From positions 3,220,001 to 3,284,000 of the forward strand of contig NC_135570.1 of assembly GCF_964340395.1 (NCBI RefSeq): DNA of 64,000 nucleotides, given 5' to 3'. The notes beneath the pieces were generated by a model, which was not told the DNA's origin, searched no databases, and saw only the letters and a list, made by a program, of their open reading frames with translations. This stretch comes from Glandiceps talaboti. Its lineage: Eukaryota > Hemichordata > Enteropneusta > Spengelidae. The translations under genes were made by a program, and so were the position numbers. Shown piece by piece: positions 1 through 11,804 of the stretch (position 1 is the first letter of the stretch; each line of letters starts with the position of its first letter).

Positions 1-521
1 TGCATTAGCTGTAACTGAGACATTTTTTCATCATATAATTAACCAAAGATGTATTCTCTAAAAATTGGTCGATCATTTATAAAAAGATATTGTATTAGTT
101 AATTAGTGGCCAATATTATCCATAGGTGGTATACTGACAAGTTTAAATCTTGAGTGAAAGCTTGATTTTGAATCTGTCACCATGTTAAAACTGTTAGTAC
201 ACAATATATTCACTCAAAATTGTAAAAACATCGACAATTAGACATTGTATATATCAACCATAAGCCGTACAGAAACAGGTTGAAATAGTGATTGAATTAG
301 TGAGGGCACTGATTTTTGGATGCAGACACAAAAATCGATTTGATTGATGTATCATGTATACCCAGTGATTCAATACTGTTTTCGGTGTATGACATTACAT
401 GTATTAATTTAAAGATTATTGTGAGCCTAACAAATACGTTTCCAATTGTAGCTAATGTTAAAACTAACGAAAACCGCACTTCCAATCAACAGTGCAAAAT
501 ACCAATTGATCAACTCCTTAC
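1..521 (-). other. Intron 1 of the GPCR gene (partial), with a diverged repeat
   Basis: On the minus strand this is the sequence downstream of the GPCR exon 1 splice donor. I do not find a second GPCR exon (TM3 with a DRY-type motif), so it should lie beyond the left edge. About 270-430 resembles 53650-53830: both have an 'aggttgaaat-gtgattg' block, then a 'tgatttt-gg-tgc' block with 'aaaatc', then 'attcaatactgtt'-like blocks. It is therefore probably an old dispersed repeat. Open frames here on both strands are short and look like shadows. Confidence 0.4.
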
Positions 522-1007
522 CTTTTTAATGAACGATGTGATAGGGCACATGACATCTCCAAAGATCCATTCGTTCAGCAATGCATTCATAAAGGCGAAA
601 GGCATTGAAAATATGGCCAACGTCCAGTCGGCGATAGCTAGATTCAGTAAGAACATGTTGAATTCTCGTTTCCGCCGAGTTCCACATGTCAAAACACAAA
701 TGACTACCACGTTACCGATTATAGAGAAGCTGACGGTCACAAAAAATAAGATCATCAGTGCGTACTTTCTTGATTCTGTCAAAATTGCCGGGGGTGTATA
801 AGCGGTCGGACACGTCATGTTGTGTTCCATGATAATATTTTGCAACAGAACATATGCATCTATGTACGGAAGGCTCCCTATAATATCATAAAACGCTGAC
901 TTCTTATCACACGTAAAGCAGAAACACTCAGAAACATCTTGTAGCATGCTAACATTGAAAGCCATGTTCAATATCGGAGCTTTTGTTTCTTGTAAAGCAT
1001 CAGCCAT
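522..1007 (-). CDS. Rhodopsin-family GPCR, first coding exon (162 residues, peptide-receptor type)
   Basis: This exon encodes the extracellular N-terminus, TM1, TM2 and the start of TM3 of a class A GPCR. The N-terminal region (about residues 1-77) has N-glycosylation sequons NVS and NMT. TM1 (about 80-105) contains GNVVV, carrying the conserved Asn 1.50. TM2 follows a short basic loop and contains NLAIAD, carrying Asp 2.50. The first extracellular loop has NEWIFGD, followed by the conserved Cys before TM3 (VMCPI). The exon ends after SFIKK at a gtaagg donor, phase 0; the genomic frame stops a few codons further on. The W-x-F-G-x-x-x-C pattern is typical of neuropeptide receptors (NPY, NPFF, orexin or tachykinin-like groups), but the ligand cannot be inferred from one exon. 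The start is the first Met of the open frame. A TATATAG on the minus strand near 1245-1251 could be a distant TATA element. Confidence 0.85.
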
Positions 1008-2787
1008 ACTTACAAAATGCTTGTATCGTCAATGTTATGAACGATTTATCCTCTAGAGTAATATTGCGAAGTCGTCAACAACTTTTTTCCCGATCTGAAT
1101 ATCCAAACTGAGCTGCTCTGCTGATGCGGACAATGTCTTGTCTAAAAGTGACGCCGCGGAAAATGATATCCTGGTCTGGAGGATATTTGCGTCAGCAACG
1201 CCTTCATAGTACAAACACACAATCGGACGGCAGACTCCAACCTTCTATATATTGCAAACTCTGTAGTCAGTTCAGATCTATTTTTGAAAGTATTTTCAAA
1301 TAAAGGTACTACCTATACTGTATCTAAATCGATAACATTGCTTAATACAAAACGAATGATAATCATAATTGCGAAGGCCGATATATGCAAAATATCACAT
1401 TCAGAAGCTAGCCGATCCCATTCCGATTGCTATGGTTACACCGACATCATTACCATATTCATGGATAAACAGCCCAGATGACGTAGGATGCAGAGACTTT
1501 GCTGCGCTCCGGGTCCAAATCAATTGCTATATATCAGTTTCTGAGGAAGAAAATACTTATATGTGAGCTTAGATACGAAGATAGACATTAAATATTCATT
1601 TGAATGTCGTATATGCTAGTATAAAGTTACACGAATTTGACGAACATTGGGTTACAGAGCCCCAGACCAACACGGATTACTATTAAAAAAGGGCTCAGAC
1701 AAGAGTCGTGCATGGACCGAGGTCTTCCTACGCACTTACAGTTGGTGCAAACATATTGAAATGAATTATTGCAGTAGTCTTCTTAGGGTTTAGTTATAAA
1801 CATCGTGTTTACAATGTTTGATATACACACTCAGTTCACATTTTATGAGCTGGTAAGGTGTTCCATACACCTATTCAATAAATTGAAACATTCTGTTATA
1901 ATCTTCATGTCGAGGTGTCATTGTCTTTTCGATTGTAATTGTTACTTTTCACAACATAAAACAGAGTGTCAGGATCGACAAAACTCTTACCATTTGAATT
2001 TTACATTTCTTCGTCAGATTTGACCAATAAATCTATCCACTACTACATTCCACCGTCTAGCATATTTAAATTTTGACGAACATTGCTACATTTTCTTGCA
2101 TAAGCTACCTTTAGATTTCCACATTCTTAAATGATAAAAAGTTTGTTATACGTTTATTTAACTTTTTGACGGTAAAATGTAGCAACGACTAAGAGTCTTG
2201 CAGAGCGACAAGATGACTTCTGTTTGAAGTTAACAGGGTTATATTGTATTTAATTGTCCCCATATAATATTTAGGCATTTGATCATCCAATATAATATAT
2301 GCATATTGAAAACATGTCACATGTCTAATTTATACAACCCAGGTTATAATTTAGTCAATAATGTAACACTCTATAGTCTTTTGTGTTTCTAATGCTCTCG
2401 CTAGGACAAATAAAAAGTATGCTCACGGATTACTATTTTGTGTAGACGTACATCACAACCTCAAACCACTATACAGTGGTCAGAGGTTAGACGAATATGC
2501 AAATTATTTTAGATTAAGGCGATGAAATGAAGTTCCCATTTGGCTTTTAAAAAGTAAACTGGGCCAACTGTTCTTGTCTTGGTAACTTTAAAATGTTGTC
2601 ATCATAAAATTCCATTTTTTGAATTGGGTCTTGGCATCATTTATCTAATATGACAAACTTTAATTGAAATGCTGTGTGCACATTGTGCGCAGGTAAATTT
2701 CAAAGTCGAGGTGCGCACTGAGCATGCTAAAAAATTATATTCCACCTGTTCATGTAGCAAAAATAAAAGCAAAAAACAGCGGCGCTA

Positions 2788-2789
<2 letters not shown>
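1008..2789. other. Intergenic, no gene seen
   Basis: This is the 5' flank of the GPCR exon plus AT-rich sequence. Only short uninformative open frames are present. I see no RNA gene and no clear repeat boundary. Confidence 0.4.
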
Positions 2790-2843
<54 letters not shown>

Positions 2844-2868
2844 ACACACACGCGCGCGCGCGCACGCA

Positions 2869-2900
<32 letters not shown>

Positions 2901-2944
2901 CACACACATATACATACATACATACATACATACATACATACATA
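2790..2944. repeat. Compound (CA)n-(CG)n-(CACG)n-(CA)n-(CATA)n microsatellite
   Basis: Perfect dinucleotide CA, then an alternating CGCGCGCGCG run near 2851, a CGCA tetranucleotide block, CA again and finally CATA units. The central alternating purine-pyrimidine G/C block has Z-DNA-forming character. The Thr-His or Cys-Val frames across it are repeat translations and not genes. Confidence 0.95.
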
Positions 2945-3626
2945 CCACCAGAGTAAACACCAAAAACTATGTTATCTGTTAGTCACACAGGAGTAAAATA
3001 TTTGCGGGAACTTGTCTAAGCACAAGATGGTCTGCCCCAAACATTTAATTGCTAAAATGTCATAGTATTCCATACACGTATTCGGCGTTATTGGCCTTGT
3101 TTTTTTCAATCTCTCCAAATGGAAAACACAACCAGTCTTTTTTGAATATATTGATATATTACGCGAGGTAAATGTAGACTTGTAATCTCATCCCACTGAT
3201 GTCACGACAACAAACCTTAATCTCTCTCGTGTAGTGGAGTCAGACCAGAGGAATTATATCATGTTGCAGCCTTTCGAGAAAAAAAGAACAAACCCAACAA
3301 GACTAACAGCAGTAGCATTTATTCATTATTTCTGTTAGGAAATGAAATCTAAAAACTTTCATATTCTTGAATTCATTTACTACTGTGTACAACTATAAAG
3401 AACACAATGTATCTTACATTCGATCGAGTGTACATGTATGTTATATGGAGTGGATAGCATCTTCATGTATATCAGTTCATAGTGGGTTACATGTGTTAGA
3501 ACTTACTACCATGTATTCAATGTTGTGATATGTAAGTCTACCAAGGCGTATTGCCGCATCTTCAATTTTTATCAGTAGCAGCGCTAGCCATATGAGAAAG
3601 ACGTGCGATTATAGATAAACGTAGGG

Positions 3627-3676
3627 CGTCGTCATCGTCGTCGCTGTCGTCGTCGTCGTCATCGTCATCGTCATCG

Positions 3677-3750
<74 letters not shown>
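3627..3750. repeat. (GTC/ATC)n trinucleotide repeat
   Basis: A GTC-rich part grades into a long perfect ATC run. Read on the minus strand it gives poly-Asp, which is the composition of the repeat and not evidence of a gene. No splice or start context supports coding. Confidence 0.95.
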
Positions 3751-4570
3751 GCCCATAAAAAGAGACAAATGCTATAATTCCGATTCTCTTGTCTTATAGA
3801 TTTCTCAGTGACACGCCATCAAATGGAACGCTTTGATGCCCTTAAATATGTACCTAGTTCTATCCAACTTAAACCTACCTGCTATCAATTATCAAACCTC
3901 TCTATTCTTAGATTAGTGGGCTTATCTGTTGACGCCTTCAACCAAGAACATGGCCTTAATTATTGAGATATTGACTTTCTCCTCATCTTTTAGAAAACTG
4001 TTATATATCATCAAGGTACATGTAAAAACGTCACTTGGATACAATGATTTATGGAAGAGTACGACAAGTAAGCTTAAGTCGAAGCAAATGTCTTATTTAC
4101 CCCAAAGGGATTCCTATCCTTCCTGACTTGCATAACAACTCCACATTAGAGCAGAACCTTTTTACTTTTAATGCATTTTTTTCAGTAACAATAAAAGCCA
4201 CGAGAGCGTCAGAAATAAAACAAGAAGTACATGATCTTTCGATGTAATAATCAACCTGAAACATTATATCAAGCTAACTTATCACCTTTCCGAACACAAT
4301 AATTACTGTCCCCTAACCTGTTTGCCTTCTATTTTTTTCGACACAAAGTGTGTTTTCTAGGATATTCATGTGGATATGGCAATTTAGTAGGCAATTTAGA
4401 TTTTATAGGATTATATTGGAATAGTAAAATGGACGGAGTAACGACTAGCGATGAGAAGCGTGAGTAGAAAATGCTACTATTTATAACAAATAAGATTAAA
4501 AAGAAAAATTACAAACACTGAACACATATTTACAGTAAACCTGTTACGTGTGTGCCATCTGATACAGAAA
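3751..4570. other. Intergenic, no gene seen
   Basis: AT-rich sequence with only short open frames. I see no supported feature. Confidence 0.35.
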
Positions 4571-4573
4571 GCG

Positions 4574-5107
4574 TGGGGCGCGTTCCGTAGACAAAACGCT
4601 CGCGGACGTTTCGAGGTGACTCGCCAAAAGCCAAGGTGGCGGCAATTCTCACTTTTGATATTTGAATGAGTTTTTGTGTAGGAGGATTACTTAGTGCATA
4701 TCAGTTTTGCTTCATCTCTGCAAAAAAGTTCATGGATTTGGTCATTTACAATTGGCCATGGTATTTAGACATACTAATACTCGTCGGTATAATGGTAAGA
4801 TCGATTTGACGTATATTGAACAATACAAGATAAACTTGGGGGTCAGGTCACAGGTCAAAGATCGCTTCGTCACCGTAAGAATAGTACATGCATAAACAAC
4901 GGGCTTTTTGGGGTGTTTTTTTTAGGTATTCTTGCACCCCGATTGTACTGCAATTGTGTGATTTAACAATGCTGAGTGCTTCTGTTTGAATGTGCCGCCA
5001 TATTTTGCTTTTCACGCGTAACATGCATATACTAATACTGTCCAGAAGAGGGTCAGGTCGTCCTGGCCAAACAAGGACAAAACGTTTTGTCTAAGGACCG
5101 CGCCCCA
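4574..5107. mobile_element. Non-autonomous TIR element (MITE-like), about 534 bp
   Basis: The left end (4574 onward) and the right end (5107 backward) read as inverted copies of TGGGGCGCG-TCC-TAGACAAAACG, with a few mismatches. Weaker inverted similarity continues inward through a 'ggtggcggc' (about 4633) and 'gccgcca' (about 4995) pair. No transposase frame is present. I do not see a clear target-site duplication, so the exact ends and superfamily are uncertain. A hAT-like relative is possible. Confidence 0.55.
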
Positions 5108-6274
5108 TGGGTGATTCGAATCACGTGTCCATGACACTACGCGTAAATACTCGCATCTAAGCCTCTGTAATGTAGACTGAGAATAAAATCATACAGTCTT
5201 TCTTATAATCCTTTTGAATCTAGATTTCCATGAATTGTTATGAATTATTAATGTGTTATGGAGTAATGTTTTTATCCTCATATTCATGAAACGTGATTTC
5301 AGTATTGGTGGTAATCGAACGCAGAAATAATAAAAGGGATAAATTCAATTATATTTGCTTTAACTGTTATTCACCAAATGCCTTTACCGATAATGAAAAC
5401 TGTATCATCGTTTGGTTTTTATCATCGCACCAATGAGATTCATCTTTTATGATGAATATGTCTCAATGATCTGTCCTATTTTGTGAAAGCATGAATTATT
5501 TATAAGAGTATCCAGTTGTACGGAACTTTTGTCAGGCATGGTATTAGGTTCTCCTATTACATGTTTAGAAAGTAATAACTTCTGACGGTCCTGATTAATA
5601 GTCTAAGACTGAAAGGGTAGCTGAAGCGGAAAGGTGTTTACTAAAACGGGTCTGGAAAAGACGTCTTAATAATGCATGGTTGGCATATGGTTAATAGCTG
5701 ATAGCTAACCGAAGAATGGTAATTTGATAGCACCAAACATTAGCAAATCTCTACAAGTTATAGTACCCTTGTTTATATTTTACCTGCTTTTAACGCGCTT
5801 TTCCACCATCGCGTACTGAAGTGAACTCTTCTTGTAATATCCTTGCACATCTGTTTTGGATCTTTCAAACATGAAACCTTTCAATTTTGCATCAATTTGT
5901 AAATCTTGGCCATCTATGACGCTTTGTTATATTTGGAATATTCTTCAATGTCTGTTATCTTGTTTTGGTACTGTTTAACTTCAGACATCGTTGATATTAT
6001 TCATCTAATTTATATCCACTCATTCTTATTTCGTTACAATACAGAAATATCCAGTGTGGTGTGTAGCACTCTCTTCATGATTAACCTTCGGCTAAGGCTC
6101 GGAGTCTTGCAAATACTTTGGGGATACCCATTTTATGATTTCTTATCAAAGCCTAAATACAGACCAGATGTTTTAACAGCTTTAGCCTTTACACGAATTT
6201 GTCCACTTTGCCATAAGAGTGATATTATCTAAACAAATGCATTTTTGGATATGAAGTCGATTTATGGAATAACC
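5108..6274. other. Intergenic, no gene seen
   Basis: AT-rich. A 108-codon plus-strand frame at 5906-6232 has no recognisable domain or start context. It lies just upstream of the LINE fragment and could be decayed repeat sequence. Confidence 0.3.
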
Positions 6275-7040
6275 TGATGTATTAGCCTTTGACACCATAG
6301 ACCATGGCATCCTCTTGAGCATTATGGGATCAAAGGACTTCCGCTTTTATGGTTCAAGAGTTACCTTCAAAATCGCCAACAATCCGTTGTCTTAGATGGG
6401 GAAACTTCACATCCCAGACAAGTTTGATGTGGTGTCCCGCAAGGTTCAATACTTGGCCCAACTCTTTTTTCTGATCTACATTAATGACATTGACAAATCA
6501 ACTAACTTCTTCAATTTCAGACTTTTCGCTGACGATACTAGCTTATTCAAATTCACTAAATCACAAAATACTAATCTCAACACCATTAATGCTGAATTAA
6601 ACTTGGTCAATGATTGGTGCAAGACTAATAAACTAACCATTAATGTCGAAAAAACAAATTACATGATAATAAAAACGCCTCAGAGGAGAGTTACCATAGA
6701 TGGACATCTGTCAATTGTTAACACTCAGATAAAGGGCGTGAAATATGCAGGGTATCTTGGTGTATTAATTGACTCTAATCTCTCTTGGAAGTCTCATATT
6801 AATAATGTTATAAAAATTATCACACCTAAAATTGGAATATTATCTCGCATTCGTCACTATGTCCCTAGATCTACACTAATTCTTCTTTATAATACAATAA
6901 TTCTACCTCATCTTAGCTACTGTATAGAGATATGGGGCAACACCTATACTTCTCACCTTGAACCTATCCTTAGATTACAAAAGAGAATTGTTCGCCTCAT
7001 CACAAGTCCTTGCAGGAAATGTCTGCATCCCAAAACATAA
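6275..7040 (+). pseudogene. Defective LINE reverse transcriptase fragment (CR1/Jockey-like)
   Basis: This is the middle and C-terminal part of a non-LTR retrotransposon reverse transcriptase. Recognisable blocks in order are AFDTIDHGILL (from about 6285), a degenerate SVVLDG-like block, GVPQGSILGP (about 6431-6463), FLIYINDI (about 6468 on) and the catalytic FADD box within FRLFADDTSLF. These are followed by the usual downstream part (NDWCKTNKLTINVEKT, YLGVLIDSNLSWKSHI, LPHLSYCIEIWG). The blocks lie in different frames: AFDTIDH and FLIYINDI share one, while GVPQGSILGP sits in another with a stop just upstream. The copy therefore carries frameshifts and is dead. No endonuclease domain or 5' part is seen, which is consistent with 5' truncation. 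The FADD box and block spacing suit the CR1/L2/Jockey group, but the exact clade needs a tree. Confidence 0.92.
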
Positions 7041-9596
7041 TCTAACACTCACACAGAACCAAATTACGTTGTGGATATCAAAGGTCTCACAGGTACAACA
7101 TCTTTTTATGAATAATTGACCCATTTGTAGCGAAAATATCTTTAATTACTTGATGAAAAAAACCGTCCCAGTTGCAGCTAGTGGACTTTAGATAACTAAA
7201 ACACAACAATGAAAAATAGTAGTCAATGACTTATTGAGTGTCATAGCATTATTGTTAACATGTATATAAATGGCTTTCCGAAGATTAAATGAGAGAACGG
7301 AGAGTATTTGTTAAAATACCCAACAGAGTTACCCTTCGAAATGCGAAAAAATGATTATTCTATTGTTTTTACCAATATATATATACCTATCTCCCCCACC
7401 TAAATGCCGAATGTTATTAATATTTTAAAATTAATTTCTGGTTCATTGTCACTTTGGTATATATTGATACCAATTTTTGGGAAAAAAGAATTTTGGGTAA
7501 TCCTTCCAAAATATCATTTTTAGAACTACCCTTTCTAACTAATGATGGTTAATTATCTGAATATTGCTTGTACCAGAAGCATACATTTTAATCAATTTAA
7601 CTAGATACGTATATGCATGGCCTTAAAATCAAATTCAATGCACCATAAAAGGCATCCAGCAGAGACAGCGATATGTAATTGCTTATAATATTTGTATATA
7701 CAGCATGGAAGTTTGTGATCTATGAATGTCTACTATTGTAGACACCAGAAAAACATCTTGTCTGGACATCTTGGAGACTAGTTCTTCAAATTGTTAAAGT
7801 TTTATATAATTTTGAGCTTTTTATTCTTATCTAAAGGTATACATTTAAAGGAACATATTTATAGACATCGAGCATATTGAAGGTAGTCAATCATTTCTAA
7901 AGCAGTCTTAAAATCATGAATATAAATCAACCGAGGTAAAAACTGTCTGTCTGGCTTCATACCTGTGCAGTGTAGACATTTTCGGGAAGTGTAATTGTAA
8001 ATTGACGTGTACGTACACATCGTGTGCAAGACGAAAGAACATTTCTTAAAACAGTCTTTTCAATGAATCGCGAATGGATTGGTTTAATCATAATCGTGTC
8101 GTTTGTTTCTTAGATTTCAATTTGTACTACTACTAAATCTGATAGGCATCATCATGGAATTAATCAGTCTCAACAAGCCTTACTGAATCTAGTAATGACG
8201 TTGAATGACCATACATTTTTCTAATGGATTTCCATTACAAAAGCTGTTTCATTACTCGTTGTACGACTTAACAGCTTAATGTGTATATACCCATAAATCT
8301 CCCCTACGACGTAAACAGTGACAGAAAATGTGATAAAATAAAAAATGCTATCTAGAAATTATAAATCAACTTTATCGAATTTGTACTTGCACAAATATTC
8401 TTATGATGGACATGGCCAATGTATGTAAATTACATATGTAGATTCATTCTGTCATAAAAAGACATTTAAAGAAACCTGAATAATATATTGAATTTGGGCA
8501 TTTTTCAGATGGCATTCTAGTTATGTATCATGATCTTTCCTTGTCTATCAAACTTATATTATCTACATTTCTTAATTTATGGAATAATAGTCACATGCTA
8601 CTATATATAAATAGAAAATTATATTTCATTGGGATAGGAGAACGTGAAATTTTAAAAGTTTATACGTACGGAATGATCAATGTCTGTTTGAAGCACCGGT
8701 ATGTTTCATCTTCAAATATATTATGTATCTTTATATGATGTCATCAGTGCGTCATCATTACCATGGCTACTATCCAATACTCATTTTTGCAAAATTAAAA
8801 GCGAAAGTAACCGATTTACTTTGCTGTGATCAAGGAGTTGTGTAAATTTGACCTGAAACCTGTTAAATAAATAAACTGTTTTTCCGTTCAAAAGCTGTAA
8901 ATTGACTAACACTGTTATAATGATGTATAACACGTTTGTTCCCTTTAAGACTAAATAAGACCTAGAACGTGTACTTGATACATAAACGAACTGCATGTAT
9001 CATGTCTGCAGTTATTGCTGTTATGTTACCGATAAATAGAGATTTTAAAATGATCAATTACATGCTGCGTAAATCTATAACTTGAACGTCTTACGGTTCA
9101 TTCCAAATAATGTGACCTATCTTTGGCGGCATGGTATTTACTTGTGGTATTTTCACCCAAAGAATCATCTAAAGTGCCCGATATTTTGAAAATCAATACA
9201 TCCTTGGAAGAGTACATTTGATTACTTCCCAGTTAATAGTTTCAAATAGTGTGAAAAGACACATTCTTTTGTATCGACATATCCAAGTTGTTTACTCGCT
9301 TCACCACCACTGTTAAATTTCTCGATTGAATTTCTGAATTATGTTATCAGATCAAAAGCAAATTCCTTTTACTTCATTTGCGTTACGTGCCATGAAAAAT
9401 TAGCATAGTTATATTAAAATATATATTTGGCGATGCGAATAGTAAGCTTATGAACATTTTACATTAACTCCCACTTATTTTTTTTCAAACAAGGGTAAAT
9501 CTTTGAAAGTCTATATTCTTACGAGGAATATGAAATTATTTTCCTTTCATTGTGGCATTAACTGGCTCAACTAATATGCATGTTATTTACCCCTCC
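7041..9596. other. Intergenic, no gene seen
   Basis: AT-rich. The first part may be the rotted 3' end of the LINE. The block 'accgtcccagttgcagc' at about 7162 resembles 53857-53873, suggesting a shared old repeat. Confidence 0.3.
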
Positions 9597-9842
9597 AATT
9601 ATACCCACGTACATATTCATAATTCCCTGCATTCCTCTAAATCCATATTGGTCAGCCAACTATTACACTCACGTACATATTCATAATTCCCAAATCCATA
9701 TTGGTCAGCCAACTATTACACTCACGTACATATTCATAATTCCCTGTATTCCTCCAAATCCATATTGGTCAGCCAACTATTACACTCACGTACATATTCA
9801 TAATTCCCTGTATTCCTCTAAAGCCATATCGGTCAGCCAATT
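9597..9842. repeat. Minisatellite, four units of about 64 bp
   Basis: The unit runs from 'tattacactcacgtacatat' through 'tcataattccctgtattcct' to 'ggtcagccaac'. Four head-to-tail copies are present. The first is slightly diverged at its start, and the second lacks about 14 bp of the 'ctgtattcctcta' segment. Frames through it are repeat translations. Confidence 0.92.
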
Positions 9843-11558
9843 CTTGCAAACAATAAATGTCATTTTAATAGTAAAATCCACTGTTAAAAGAATTATCAAG
9901 GGAATGAACCTTTTATTCTTTCCAAATATACAAGCTCCTCATGTCATTTGACTTCACAAACAGTTACCATGGTAAATTTGCTAAAATAAGACTTTAGCTG
10001 ATTAGGAAATAACAGGCCACTTTCACGTGTCTGCGCAGTATAAGACGAGTTTTTAGTTGTTACATTCCAACAGCTAGTGTGTTTGTTTAACGCCCAAGAG
10101 GTGTATTTTAACTTCTCACAATACTATTTCATGACTTGGGTTTAATACTGTGTAATATATACAATTAAGATCGAAACATGAAGCATCATATCGTCATCTG
10201 AATGGATAAAGATCTCCTAATACTGCTATAGTTTATCTACTGGCTCAATACCAATCTTACTGACAGTACTACTTATATTTTACTTTTTATCGTCTGATTA
10301 ACAAAACATCTTACCAATAGACATATTCATCGAGCAGGATGATACCATTGTTAGTAAGATTTTCATTCAGCCATAAAATAAAATGGAGTAGAGCTGGAAA
10401 GATTTGTGTTAAGGCAGACAATAAACTGTAGCACTGTTGGTAATATATTTGTAGAGCAAGACGATAATTTGTGGCAGTGCTAATAAGACTTTTGTTGAGC
10501 CTGACAACTTTTATTTCAGATTTTGGGATTTTAATTTAAAGGGGTCTTGTGTTGTGTTGTTTTGTTATTCTCTGAACTTTAAGTCCGCGGATAATGATTC
10601 ACAATTTAAATCTACTGAATGCATATTCTGCTACTACAATAAAGTGTCTTTCATGTGACTACAAATTGTACAATTTCACGACGTCCTGTGTATATGAATG
10701 AAGAATGAACACCGTTGTTTGTAGGGTAAAAAGTGTGCATAGTTTGTTGATTCATATTCTATGTCGCTCCTATCCACCACATAGTTACTGGTTGGTTTTC
10801 ATACCGTTGTAACCGTGGTTTGCTAAACGGATGCTATAGCAGTTTTGTTCAACTTAGACTTATGCAGCTGTGATTATCAACGGTTTCACTGTTCGGGGAC
10901 CAAAATTCTAATAAATAACACGCTTCCCTTGCTATTGATAAAGTAATCATTCATGGACGTGTGTCTCAGGAACGACGAACGCACGTCTGGATTATTCTAC
11001 AGATACAAGAGTTTTGACTTAACACGAATCATCGATGTTACATTTATCTACGCTGAAGTACAAACAGTGAATTCGTGATCTTAACAATAACTTTATACAC
11101 CCATACGCCAGATGTAATTTTATCATGTCAGGGTGCAAAATATTTATCTCTGTATTAATATCATAAGATGCACCCTATGTCTGTTGTCTGTTCTGTGGTT
11201 GTTACAGCAAGCTTAATATATCTAACATAACCATGGATGGATTTAGATGAACTCTTTGGAAAATTGCTCATAAGAAAATGACAAAATCGTTAGTTATTGT
11301 TGGAGATCCGACACCGGGTCTCGGTTTTGGTGAAGCCATGGTATTATGACAAGGCTAAATACCAGTTGCAATTATGAACAGAACATTCAATGTATAGTTA
11401 ATTATTAATCAAACTGCATTTTTAATTAAATCGACCCTTCCTAATTTCACAAAACGATATGTGGAACATACAGGACTTTATAAAATTGCATTTTTAATTA
11501 AACGTAACTTTAAATTTAAACGACGTTTGAACACACAGGAAGGCATGAAACTGCATTT
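9843..11558. other. Intergenic, no gene seen
   Basis: AT-rich non-coding sequence with no supported feature. Confidence 0.3.
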
Positions 11559-11804
11559 CAATAGGGAACATGCAATCCAAACTGAGCATGCTCAGACGCA
11601 AAGGACTATGGGATTATCTGTGGTTATCGTAATACCTAATCTGGAGCTACCGATAAAATAAACCTCCCACAATTGTCAGGGTGACTATGAATTGATTATT
11701 TGTGGTTACAAACATTATACTTAACAATGCTAATTGATTAGTCTTTATTATCCCATTTCCCATGATGCAGCATTCAACATGGTGGGTTTGCAAGTTCCTT
11801 ATTG
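11559..11804. mobile_element. MITE-like repeat, copy 1 (about 246 bp)
   Basis: The sequence between CAATAGGGAACATGCAATCC at the left and the inverted GGTTTGCAAGTTCC-TTATTG end at the right is closely similar over its length to 59375-59621. Subterminal blocks also pair: 'ggactatgggattatc' near the left and 'cccatttcccatgatgca' near the right. Two dispersed copies with inverted ends identify a non-autonomous DNA transposon family. No coding capacity is present. Confidence 0.8.

Noticed and set aside
316-801. 161-codon plus-strand frame
   Set aside because: It is antisense to the GPCR exon for half its length, has no domain, and the minus-strand GPCR reading is unambiguous.
5095-5135. Block with 'gattcgaatc' considered as a tRNA B box
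   Set aside because: No acceptor stem, A box or anticodon arm can be built around it, and it overlaps the end of a TIR element.
5906-6232. 108-codon plus-strand frame upstream of the LINE fragment
   Set aside because: It matches no endonuclease or other LINE motif I recognise and could be chance.
9597-9842. Regular repeats considered as a CRISPR array
   Set aside because: The 64-bp units are contiguous without variable spacers in an intron-bearing eukaryotic genome. It is a minisatellite.
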